Shown one piece after another: positions 8,941-16,996 of a stretch of 64,000 bases of DNA. The stretch is from contig NZ_LMRS01000012.1 in NCBI RefSeq assembly GCF_001426195.1, forward strand, positions 372,001-436,000, given 5' to 3'. Position 1 is the stretch's first letter, and the number at the start of each line of letters is the position of its first letter. Made by a program: the position numbers and the translations under genes. The notes under the pieces are model-generated. The model worked only from the letters and a program-made list of their open reading frames with translations. It did no database searches and was not told the origin of the DNA. This DNA comes from Sphingomonas sp. Leaf339. Lineage in GTDB: Bacteria > Pseudomonadota > Alphaproteobacteria > Sphingomonadales > Sphingomonadaceae.

Positions 8941-11070
8941 ATGGCGGAGTCGGATGCGCGGGCGGCGGTCAATTTTCTGCTGCGGACGGCGCGTAACAAT
9001 GCGGGGCTGGAGTCGCTCGAACTGCCCGGCGCAGGGGACGAAGCGTCCGTGACCAACTTCGAGTCACTGCCCGATGCGCATAAGAGCGCGGTGGAGGGGG
9101 CGGCGGCAAAACTCGATCGGCCCGACCAGATGACGCCGAACGAGCATTTCGCGCTGGAAGCGATCATCATTCCCGATCGGCGGCCGGCGATCCTGATCGC
9201 GAACGACGATTACACGGTGACCCACCGGGACTGGCTGCACCTGAACGATCCGGGGGTGCGGGCGCTCATCAAGCCGGCGATTCCGGCGATCGGGCGGCTG
9301 GAACTGCCGGATCGCCACGACATCCCTTATGGCGGCACCGCCTTTCTGGTCGGGCCGGGCCTGGTGATGACGAACCGGCATGTCGCCGAACTGTTCGTCG
9401 ATGGCGCCGGGCGCGGCCTGTCATTCAGACCCGGCGCCAGTGCAGCGATGAACTTCGTCGAGGAGGCCGGGCGGCAGGTGCCGCAGCGTTACCGGATCAC
9501 GTCGGTGGTTCTCGTCCATCCCTATTGGGACATGGCGCTGTTGAAGGTGGCCGATGTGCCGTTCGCGCCACTGACGCTGTCGGCGGCCGATCCGGAGGGA
9601 CCGGAGGACGAGATCGTCGTGATCGGATACCCCGCATTCAATCCCCGCTTCAGCCGAGCGATACAGGATCAGGTGTTCGGCGGCGTGTACGACGTGAAGC
9701 GGCTGCAACCGGGCCATCGCCTGCCGCGCCGTGCCGTCGACAGTTTCGGGAAAAGCGTCAACGCATCGACGCATGATGCCTCCACACTGGGCGGCAATTC
9801 CGGGTCCGCGGTGGTGTCGGTCCGGACGGGGCAGGTCGTCGGGCTGCATTTCGGTGGCGCCTATCTCGACACCAACTATGCGGTGCCGGCGCGCGATCTG
9901 GCGCTGGATGCGCAACTGGTGGACGCGGGGCTGAGCTTCGCCGCGCCAAGGCCCGCGCCGGGCAGCGGGGCGTGGGACGGATGGTGGCAAGGCGTCGAGA
10001 CGCCGGCTGTCGTGGCGGCGCCAGCCACGCCAGCGGTGCCGCCCCCTACCCCGGTCGCCACGACGGTCGGCACGACCACCGCCAGCATCACAATTCCGCT
10101 GACGATCACCGTGTCGCTGGGCGATCTGGCCCCAACCGCCATCACGACGGAGAGCGTCACGCTCGAACGCGCGGTGATGCCGTGGCACGACGAAAATTAC
10201 GCCGACCGACAAGGATATGACCCAGATTTTCTGGGCTTTCCCATACCGCTGCCGACCGCATTCGGTCCGGGTGGGCTGGCGCGGATGAGCGATGGCGCGA
10301 CGGCCATTCCCTATACGCATTTCTCGATTGCGATGCATGCAGGGCGGCGGCTGGCGTTGTTCACTGCGTCGAACGTCCGTCGTGATCCGGCAGGGCGCGG
10401 GTCCGCCGACGGGCGCGACGATCTCGGCGGGTTGGGCGTCGGCGATACGGAGCGGTGGTTCCCCGATCCCCGCCTGCGCGGCGTCGAGCAACTCCCCGAC
10501 CGGTTCTTCACGCAGGACCGGGGAGCCTTCGACAAGGGGCATCTAGTGCGGCGCGCTGATGTGGTCTGGGGCGAGACCTTTGACGAACGCCGCCGGGCGA
10601 ATGGCGATACCTATCACGTCACCAATTGCTCGCCGCAGGTGGCCGACTTCAACCGGCCGCGCGGGACCGACAATTGGGGCGATCTGGAAAACGCGGTGCT
10701 GAAACAGGCGACGACACAGCGCCTGACGGTCTTCGCGGGGCCGGTGCTGGCCGCAGACGATCCGCCGTTCCGGGGCGTCGACGATGCAGGCGCCGTGACA
10801 GTCGCGATCCCGCGTGCGTTCTGGAAGGTGATCGTCGCGCCCGATGGAGCGGGCATCGGCGCCTATGGCTTCCTGCTGGAACAGGATCTGACCGGGGTGG
10901 CGACGGAGGCGTTGCAGTTCGACGCGCACTGGCGCCGGTCGATCGTCGATCTCGCGACGCTCGAGAAACGGATCGGCCACCTGACCTTGCCCGATATTTT
11001 GCATGATGCCGATCGCGGCAGAACCAGCGCGGGATATGCGATCGCCGCCGCGGCGGGGATTACGGCATGA
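8941..11070 (+). CDS. trypsin-like protease fused to NUC1 non-specific nuclease
   Basis: A 709-residue two-enzyme protein without a signal peptide or membrane helix. Residues 1-100 are an uncharacterised N-terminal region. A trypsin-fold serine protease follows with an apparently complete triad: H147 (TNRHV), D197 (YWDMALLKV) and S287 (GGNSGSAV). After a Pro/Ala/Thr-rich linker (about 340-400), residues about 410-700 form a DNA/RNA non-specific endonuclease (NUC1) domain. The DKGH motif places the general base at H534. N562 and N571 match the two active-site Asn and E583 the conserved Glu of Serratia nuclease. It is the first gene of a tightly overlapping operon with a second trypsin-like protein and a STAND NTPase, and overlaps the next gene by four bases. 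A cytosolic effector of an immune or suicide system is a plausible inference. Confidence 0.87.
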   Translation: MAESDARAAVNFLLRTARNNAGLESLELPGAGDEASVTNFESLPDAHKSAVEGAAAKLDRPDQMTPNEHFALEAIIIPDRRPAILIANDDYTVTHRDWLHLNDPGVRALIKPAIPAIGRLELPDRHDIPYGGTAFLVGPGLVMTNRHVAELFVDGAGRGLSFRPGASAAMNFVEEAGRQVPQRYRITSVVLVHPYWDMALLKVADVPFAPLTLSAADPEGPEDEIVVIGYPAFNPRFSRAIQDQVFGGVYDVKRLQPGHRLPRRAVDSFGKSVNASTHDASTLGGNSGSAVVSVRTGQVVGLHFGGAYLDTNYAVPARDLALDAQLVDAGLSFAAPRPAPGSGAWDGWWQGVETPAVVAAPATPAVPPPTPVATTVGTTTASITIPLTITVSLGDLAPTAITTESVTLERAVMPWHDENYADRQGYDPDFLGFPIPLPTAFGPGGLARMSDGATAIPYTHFSIAMHAGRRLALFTASNVRRDPAGRGSADGRDDLGGLGVGDTERWFPDPRLRGVEQLPDRFFTQDRGAFDKGHLVRRADVVWGETFDERRRANGDTYHVTNCSPQVADFNRPRGTDNWGDLENAVLKQATTQRLTVFAGPVLAADDPPFRGVDDAGAVTVAIPRAFWKVIVAPDGAGIGAYGFLLEQDLTGVATEALQFDAHWRRSIVDLATLEKRIGHLTLPDILHDADRGRTSAGYAIAAAAGITA

Positions 11071-12188
11071 CACTGGGTCAGGGCGACGATGCCGGTGCCA
11101 CGCTCGTCTCGGCGATCCTGTCTGCCTATGACAAACCGCGCCTGTCTAGCCTGTTGCGGTTCAAGGGCGGACTGATCCTGGAAAACGAGGTCAACACCGA
11201 GGCGCCGTTCCGCCGCGTTGTCGAAAACCTGACCGTGTTGCTGGATCAACAAGGAGACACCGAACGCTTCCTGGCGCTGGCGTTCGCTGACCGGCCGGGC
11301 AATCCCCTGTTACAGACACTGGCGGCGGCGCATGGTCTGACGGCGACGACGACCGATCGGACGGAGACGATGCCTCCCCCGGCGACGGCCGCCGAATATG
11401 TCGCGGCGGCGCAGGCGGCACTGCCCGCCGATCCCGCCGTCGCCGCGCTGGCCGGCAAGCTGGAGGGGCCTGCACCGGCACCGCATGCCAGTCTGGAAGC
11501 GCTGGTCGCCCGACGATCGAAGCTGATCGATTTCGGCCGCTTCCTGACCGGTCTGGAAAAGGTGATGCCGCGCATCTGTCGCATCGGCGTGCCCGGTTCG
11601 GCCGGCACCGGCTTTCTGGTCGGGACCGATCTGGTGCTGACCAACTACCACGTCGTCCAGGGGCTGATCCGTGACGATTACACGTTCGATCAGGTGGTGT
11701 GCGAATTCGATTTCAACAGCGATGTGGCCCAGACCCAACGGATCGGCGTCACTACCAAGCCCGACCATTTCTCCCCCTACAGCACCAGCGATATGTCGGG
11801 GACGGGCGAGCCTGCGGCGAACGAACTGGATTATGCGCTGCTGCATCTGGCGCAGCCAATCGGCGGTGGCGATCGTGGTTTCTATCCGCTCGATGCGACC
11901 CCACGCCTGTTGTCGGTCGGCGATTTCATGTTTGTGTCGCAACATGCCGCCGGGCAATTGCTGTCGCTGGCGATGGGGACGATCACCGACTTTCCGGGCA
12001 AGGCGCTGCGGCTTCGTTACGACGTGACGACCGGGCCAGGATCGTCGGGGTCGCCCTGCTTCTCGTCCGAGCTCGATCTCGTTGGCCTGCACCATGCCGC
12101 ACAGGCGACGATCGCGCCGACATATAATCAGGCTGTGCCGATCTGGCTGGTGGCACGAGATATCGCGGCTGCAGGCAAAGTGCCGTGA
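11067..12188 (+). CDS. EAD1-like domain plus trypsin-like serine protease
   Basis: A 373-residue cytosolic protein. Residues about 8-92 are helical and read like an effector-associated domain of the EAD1 type, ending in the characteristic RPGNPLLQTLAA. Such small adaptor domains are known to link STAND ATPases to effectors. After a linker, residues about 155-370 form a trypsin-fold protease with triad residues H195 (TNYHV), D255 (ELDYALLHL) and S327 (GPGSSGSP). The start codon overlaps the previous stop by four bases, and the stop overlaps the next GTG start, so the three genes are probably translationally coupled. The EAD1 assignment is from pattern reading and should be tested with a profile search; the protease call is firm. 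Confidence 0.85.
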   Translation: MTLGQGDDAGATLVSAILSAYDKPRLSSLLRFKGGLILENEVNTEAPFRRVVENLTVLLDQQGDTERFLALAFADRPGNPLLQTLAAAHGLTATTTDRTETMPPPATAAEYVAAAQAALPADPAVAALAGKLEGPAPAPHASLEALVARRSKLIDFGRFLTGLEKVMPRICRIGVPGSAGTGFLVGTDLVLTNYHVVQGLIRDDYTFDQVVCEFDFNSDVAQTQRIGVTTKPDHFSPYSTSDMSGTGEPAANELDYALLHLAQPIGGGDRGFYPLDATPRLLSVGDFMFVSQHAAGQLLSLAMGTITDFPGKALRLRYDVTTGPGSSGSPCFSSELDLVGLHHAAQATIAPTYNQAVPIWLVARDIAAAGKVP

Positions 12189-13456
12189 CGCAACTGGGCG
12201 ACACCGTCATCGGGACACTGACCGACGTGATCGCCTTGTCGTTCGGCGATGCGGAGGACGCGTTCTGGGCGGCGTGCCGGACGCAGGATGCACAGATCCG
12301 CAACGAAGTCGCCGATGCCGGATTTCGGGTCGAGGTCGGTGCCGCGCTGACTTTTCTCGACGGCGTGCAGCAGGCGGCGCCGGTGCTCGGCCCATTGCTG
12401 CTGGCGCGCCCGGCCGATGCGAGCCTTCGCAAGGCGATAGGGGCCGCGCATCCGCCAGCGTTGGTGGCCGTTAGCGAGGAGCGGTTCGCGCTCGAAGCGA
12501 TGATCGGGGCCACGCTGACCAGCGTGCAGGCCCTGACGCTGCGCACCAGTCTCGACCAGATCGACGCGCTGATGGCGGCGGTGACGGCGTACAAGGGGAT
12601 GCACGATGCGCTGCACGTGCTCCAGCCGCTATTGCCGCTGATGCGCAGCGCGGCACTGGCCAAGCCGCGCTGGCCCGAACTGCGCGTCTACACGATGCTG
12701 TTCCGCCAGCAACTGACGCGGATCGACACCGCCATCGCGGACCTTAACCGGGCGGGTGTGGTGCGGTTACTGGAGTTCCGCACGGCGATGGGCGGGGCGA
12801 TCGACGCGATCGACGCGGCCCTGGCGGCGGGCGATGCTTATGCGCTGAACGACGCCGCCAGCGAGTTGGCCGCCAGTGTCGACGAGGGGCTGAACAGCGT
12901 CGACGTATCGATGCTCAATACCGCGCAGGACGCGAACCAGCCGTTCACGCTGGCGCTGCAATTCTTCACGCCGCTCGTCCAATCGACCGCAGGCACGCGA
13001 TTCGAGGCGCTCATCACCTCGTATGTCGCCTTTGCCGATCAGGTGTCGCGCGAATTGATCGCGGCGATCGCCGAACATGGCCGGTGGCAGCGGCTGGACC
13101 GGCAGTTCGACCTGCTCCAGCGGATCGTGGTGGAGAACCAGCCCGGCGCGCCCGGCGATATCGACCGCATCTGGCGACTGACGTTGCGCGAATTGACGCA
13201 GGTCTGTGGGGCGCAGCCCGTATCCGACTGGGCATCGCCGATCGTGCAGTTGATCGCGCTGGCGACCGTCGACCTGAAACCCCCGGTCGCGCCGCCGCTG
13301 ATCGACGCCGCGCGCGACCGGATCAGCGAGTTGATCTCAAACGGGCGCAGCCGGTTTATGGCCGTGGACCAATCCTTGCTCGCCTGGCTGGGGCGGTCGG
13401 TGCAGAAACGGCCCGAACTGATCGCCCTGTTGAAGGGAGAAGTCGGCCATGGTTGA
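12185..13456 (+). CDS. unknown helical protein of the EAD/STAND operon
   Basis: A 423-residue protein that I do not recognise. It is rich in Ala, Leu, Asp and Arg and appears almost wholly alpha-helical, without a signal peptide, membrane segment, cysteine motif or nucleotide-binding loop. The first 85 residues, ending GPLLLARPADASLRKAI, vaguely resemble the rhythm of the EAD-type domain in the preceding protein, which could make it an adaptor. The rest looks like long amphipathic helices. It starts with GTG inside the stop of the protease gene and overlaps the STAND gene by eight bases, so it is an integral member of the operon. A scaffold or sensor role is only a guess. Confidence 0.75.
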   Translation: MTQLGDTVIGTLTDVIALSFGDAEDAFWAACRTQDAQIRNEVADAGFRVEVGAALTFLDGVQQAAPVLGPLLLARPADASLRKAIGAAHPPALVAVSEERFALEAMIGATLTSVQALTLRTSLDQIDALMAAVTAYKGMHDALHVLQPLLPLMRSAALAKPRWPELRVYTMLFRQQLTRIDTAIADLNRAGVVRLLEFRTAMGGAIDAIDAALAAGDAYALNDAASELAASVDEGLNSVDVSMLNTAQDANQPFTLALQFFTPLVQSTAGTRFEALITSYVAFADQVSRELIAAIAEHGRWQRLDRQFDLLQRIVVENQPGAPGDIDRIWRLTLRELTQVCGAQPVSDWASPIVQLIALATVDLKPPVAPPLIDAARDRISELISNGRSRFMAVDQSLLAWLGRSVQKRPELIALLKGEVGHG

Positions 13457-16400
13457 TGGAAGCCTCGCTCCGATCGGGTTCGAGGCTTTGTGCCTGCGCC
13501 ACGGTCAGTTGCTCGATGCGCAGGCCGACGATCACCTCGACCGGGAAGCGGCGGCGGTGTTCGTGGCGGATGCGGCAGCGGCGGGCGTGCAGATCGAATC
13601 GGTCGGAGACCGGGATGCGATCCGCTCGATGATAAACTATTGGACCGCGACGCTCGCCCGGCTGCCGGACGACACCGCCTCGGCCAGTACCGGCAGTGCC
13701 ACCCTGTCACCCGTTTCCGCCCCGACGCCCGTGGTGCGGCCTATCCTGGCAACGTTCGATGCCGCGCAGTCGCCGGTGCTGGACGAACAGGCCAATCCGT
13801 TCGTCGGACTCGCTGCGTTCGATGCGCCGGATTCGACGAAGTTCTTCGGGCGCGACAAGGTCGTCGCCGATCTGCTCCAGCACGTGCTGGCCGCGCCGCT
13901 GGTCGTCATCAGCGGCGCATCCGGCACCGGCAAGTCGTCGCTGGTCCGCGCCGGGCTGGTCGCGGCGGTGCGTCACGAGCCGACGGGGGCGGATTGGGTC
14001 GTCGCGGTCGTGTCGCCGGGCCGCGATCCCGTTGCAAGTCTCGCCAGGGCGCTGGCACCAGCGGGCATCGGCGAAAGCGCCTGGGTCGAACATTTCCGCC
14101 AACAGGTCGATGCCGCCCCCGCCAGTACCGGACAGATCGTCGCCGCGCGGATGGCGACGGCCAGCCTGATGCTGATCATCGATCAAATGGAGGAGCTGTT
14201 CAGCCTCTGCCAACCCGAAGAGCGCGACCGGGCGGCGCAGGCGATCGCGGCGATCGCCGATCTGCCGCGCGCGCATGTCGTGGTGACGATCCGCGACGAG
14301 TATCTGGAAAACGAACGCGCCGCTCGCGTCCTGCCGATGCTCGATCTGGCCGCCGCCCCCGAATTCCGCGTACCGCCGCTTCAGATCGACGATATCCGCG
14401 CCGCCATCGTCGCACCCGCTGCGCAGGTCGGGCTGGTCTTTCAGGACGGTGTGGTCGATCGAATCGTCGCCGATGTCGGCACCGATCCGGCGGCACTGCC
14501 GCTGCTGCAATATGCGCTGCTCAGGCTGTGGAAACGGCGCGATGGCAACCGGATCACGATGGCGACCTATGACGAGGTCGGCGGGCCATCGACCGCACTG
14601 TCGAACGCCGCGCAGGAAATCTATAACGGGCTGGGCAGCACGCAGGCGAAGGAGAATTGCCGCGTCATTTTCCAGCAACTGGTGCGCCCGTCACTGCTGT
14701 ACGAATTCGTTCGTGACCGGGTGACGCGGGGTGAGCTGGAACGCCTGTTGCCGCCCGACAGCATCCGCACGATCCTAACCCCGTTCGTCGCCGCCGCGCT
14801 GATCCGCGTCACGCCGGGCAGCGACCGGGGGGCAGACCGCATCGAGATCGTCCATGAGGCACTGATCCGCAACTGGGACCTCCTGCGCCGCTGGTCGTTC
14901 GAAGTGCGCGATCAGGAGCGCGCCTATCTGTCGCTCGACGCGCAGGCACAGCGATGGACGGCATCTGGCCGCGCGCTCGGACACCTGTTGTTCGGCCGGG
15001 CGTTGCGCGAGGCGGAGGCGATCCGCGAGGATTACCGACAGCGGGCGCGCGTCGATCCGGTCAGCGACCGGCGCGTCGACCTGTTTCTGAAACGTGCGCG
15101 CTCGATCCAGCAACGGGTCTGGAGCGGACTGACGATCGCGGCGTTCATCGCGATCGCGCTAGTCGCCGGCATCTTCATGCTGAAGTATCACAATCGCAAC
15201 GTGGTCGCCCGGCAGCAGCGGCAGTTATCCAGTCTGACGAGTACCACCGCCAAACTGAGCGAAGCCGCCGCCAGCCTGACCGCGCAGGCGGACGCATCCA
15301 GCATCGATGACGATGCCGGACGACAGTTCATCCAGATGCTGGTCAGCCGCGGCGCGGTCCCGCCCGGCGAATTGCCCGCCGCGTTTGCCGGCATGACCGA
15401 TACCGCCGCGCCCTGGCCGCGATCGGGCCGCGCGCCGCGCTATGGCGCCGACTTCCTCGGCACCGGCGCAGCGATCGATCCGCGGGTGATCGCGACCGGG
15501 CTGGTTCGCCTCGATCTCGACAACATGCGCGTGTTCTTCGATCCGACGAGCGGCGTGCCACGCCTGGTCGTCAGCCAGCTCGATCGCAGCCGAACAGGAT
15601 CAATGGGTCCGGCCAACGCCCTGTATCGCTGGCCCCGCCTTGACGGTCAGCCGGACGAGGTGGCGCTGGCCCGCGCCGGCATCGTGCTGGCGCATCTGAT
15701 CGACCGGCGCGAGGTCGCATGGGGGCCGCAGGCGGCATCGGCGACGCAAGGGACCAACCTGATCGCGACGATGCAGCCGCTCTATGCGACGGGCGCACGG
15801 GGGGCGCCGCTGGCCGCATGGCCGGCGACGCTGGCATGGATGCGTTTGAGCCATAATCCACAGGCGAGCCGCATCATCTATTATACCGGCGCGGTGGCCG
15901 GCGATGGCCCGGTCGGGACCACGATCCCGCGCCTGTTGTGGAAGATCGCGGTATCGCGGGGGGCGGACGGAAAGCTGGTCGCCGATGCAGCGATGTTGCC
16001 GGCGCCCTCCGTACCCGGCGACCTGCCCGGCCGCACGACCATCGGCGCGATCGCCACCGCCACGAAGATCGATTTTCGCGCATTACAGGCGGCGCTGGCG
16101 ATGGACGTGCCGGCATCCGGTGGCGGCAATGCGGGGGTGCCCGTGGCCATGACAGGCCCGACCGCCCCGGCGCGGGTGTATATCGAGGTGAAGGATGTCG
16201 ACCCCGACCACGCCGCCGCGATCCGCGCCTCGCTGGCCGGCGAAGGCTTCGTCGTACCCCGCGTCGAACGGGTCGATCCGTGCATCGAGGTGCCGGAGTT
16301 GCGCTATTATTTCCGCCAGGATGCCGAAGCCGCGGCGCGCGCGTCGAGCATCGCCGGTGCCGCCATCGGCGCGGCGGGTTTGGGACCGGGCACGGTGACG

Positions 16401-16493
16401 ATCAAGCGGCTCGATCCCGGTCGCTATAAGTCGGCGCGGCCCGGCACGCTGGAATTGTGGCTCTGCGGCACGGGCACCGCGGCGAAGAACTGA
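13449..16493 (+). CDS. membrane STAND NTPase (nSTAND1-like) with pseudo-NUC1 C-terminal region
   Basis: A 1014-residue signalling NTPase. Residues 1-70 form a small helical N-terminal domain. A STAND module follows from NPFVGLAAFDAPDSTKFFGR: Walker A GASGTGKS is at 156-163, Walker B LIIDQMEE at 242-249, and the family-typical LPLLQYALLRLWKRR near 350. After a winged-helix/helical region comes one transmembrane helix (about 557-579) and a short coiled coil (about 580-625). Residues about 660-895 line up by eye with the NUC1 nuclease of the operon's first gene, but DKGH is VLAH and the metal-site Asn and Glu are lost. The last 100 residues resemble a SPOR/LytR-C-like alpha-beta domain. It is probably the switch that senses a trigger and controls the proteases or nuclease. 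Confidence 0.85.
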   Translation: MVDGSLAPIGFEALCLRHGQLLDAQADDHLDREAAAVFVADAAAAGVQIESVGDRDAIRSMINYWTATLARLPDDTASASTGSATLSPVSAPTPVVRPILATFDAAQSPVLDEQANPFVGLAAFDAPDSTKFFGRDKVVADLLQHVLAAPLVVISGASGTGKSSLVRAGLVAAVRHEPTGADWVVAVVSPGRDPVASLARALAPAGIGESAWVEHFRQQVDAAPASTGQIVAARMATASLMLIIDQMEELFSLCQPEERDRAAQAIAAIADLPRAHVVVTIRDEYLENERAARVLPMLDLAAAPEFRVPPLQIDDIRAAIVAPAAQVGLVFQDGVVDRIVADVGTDPAALPLLQYALLRLWKRRDGNRITMATYDEVGGPSTALSNAAQEIYNGLGSTQAKENCRVIFQQLVRPSLLYEFVRDRVTRGELERLLPPDSIRTILTPFVAAALIRVTPGSDRGADRIEIVHEALIRNWDLLRRWSFEVRDQERAYLSLDAQAQRWTASGRALGHLLFGRALREAEAIREDYRQRARVDPVSDRRVDLFLKRARSIQQRVWSGLTIAAFIAIALVAGIFMLKYHNRNVVARQQRQLSSLTSTTAKLSEAAASLTAQADASSIDDDAGRQFIQMLVSRGAVPPGELPAAFAGMTDTAAPWPRSGRAPRYGADFLGTGAAIDPRVIATGLVRLDLDNMRVFFDPTSGVPRLVVSQLDRSRTGSMGPANALYRWPRLDGQPDEVALARAGIVLAHLIDRREVAWGPQAASATQGTNLIATMQPLYATGARGAPLAAWPATLAWMRLSHNPQASRIIYYTGAVAGDGPVGTTIPRLLWKIAVSRGADGKLVADAAMLPAPSVPGDLPGRTTIGAIATATKIDFRALQAALAMDVPASGGGNAGVPVAMTGPTAPARVYIEVKDVDPDHAAAIRASLAGEGFVVPRVERVDPCIEVPELRYYFRQDAEAAARASSIAGAAIGAAGLGPGTVTIKRLDPGRYKSARPGTLELWLCGTGTAAKN

Positions 16494-16527
16494 CCGTGCG
16501 GCACCTTACAAGCAGGGGACATCGGAC

Positions 16528-16989
16528 ATGACACTCAGGATCGAAAAGCCGGTTGTGATCGAACAGAAGGGCGTCGTGCTGGAGGGCGTGCCCGGTGCCA
16601 CCGCGGCACCCGCCATGGCAGTCGCGGGCGACGATTGGGGAACACGGATCGCCAAGCTGGTCCCGGCTGAGGCGCTCGGCCTGTACGGATCGGCGGTTGC
16701 CCTGGTGCAGACGCCATCGGCATCGGTGCGGGTGGGGGCGCTGTGGGTGATTGTCGCCATCTGCGCGGTGCTCACGATTTTCATCCGCTATCGATCGACG
16801 CTCGATCCGGCGACGGGGCGGCCGCAATGGCCGGCAATCGCGATTTCGCTGGTGTCGTTCATCCTGTGGCTGACCGCGATCGGCGCGCCGACATCGCCGA
16901 TCGCGCTGCCCGAGGGGCTGGCCTTTGCCGGACCACTGGCGGCGCTGCTATGGGGTGCCGTGCTGCCCTATATCTATCGCGGCGAATGA
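16528..16989 (+). CDS. small multi-pass membrane protein of the STAND operon
   Basis: A 153-residue protein with a soluble N-terminal 60 residues and three predicted membrane helices at about 69-87, 103-121 and 131-149. The segment before the helices carries a DDWGTRIAKLVPAEALGLYG stretch that looks conserved in style but that I cannot name. It begins 34 bases after the STAND gene in the same orientation and is therefore probably the last gene of the operon. It ends seven bases before the stop of a convergent cytochrome gene. Function unknown; it could be a membrane anchor or pore partner for the membrane-bound NTPase. Confidence 0.72.
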   Translation: MTLRIEKPVVIEQKGVVLEGVPGATAAPAMAVAGDDWGTRIAKLVPAEALGLYGSAVALVQTPSASVRVGALWVIVAICAVLTIFIRYRSTLDPATGRPQWPAIAISLVSFILWLTAIGAPTSPIALPEGLAFAGPLAALLWGAVLPYIYRGE

Positions 16990-16996
16990 AGCCGCG

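Noticed and set aside
8941..16989. Mobile element carrying the STAND operon
   Set aside because: I saw no integrase, transposase, tRNA or flanking repeats at the edges, and codon bias resembles the neighbours.
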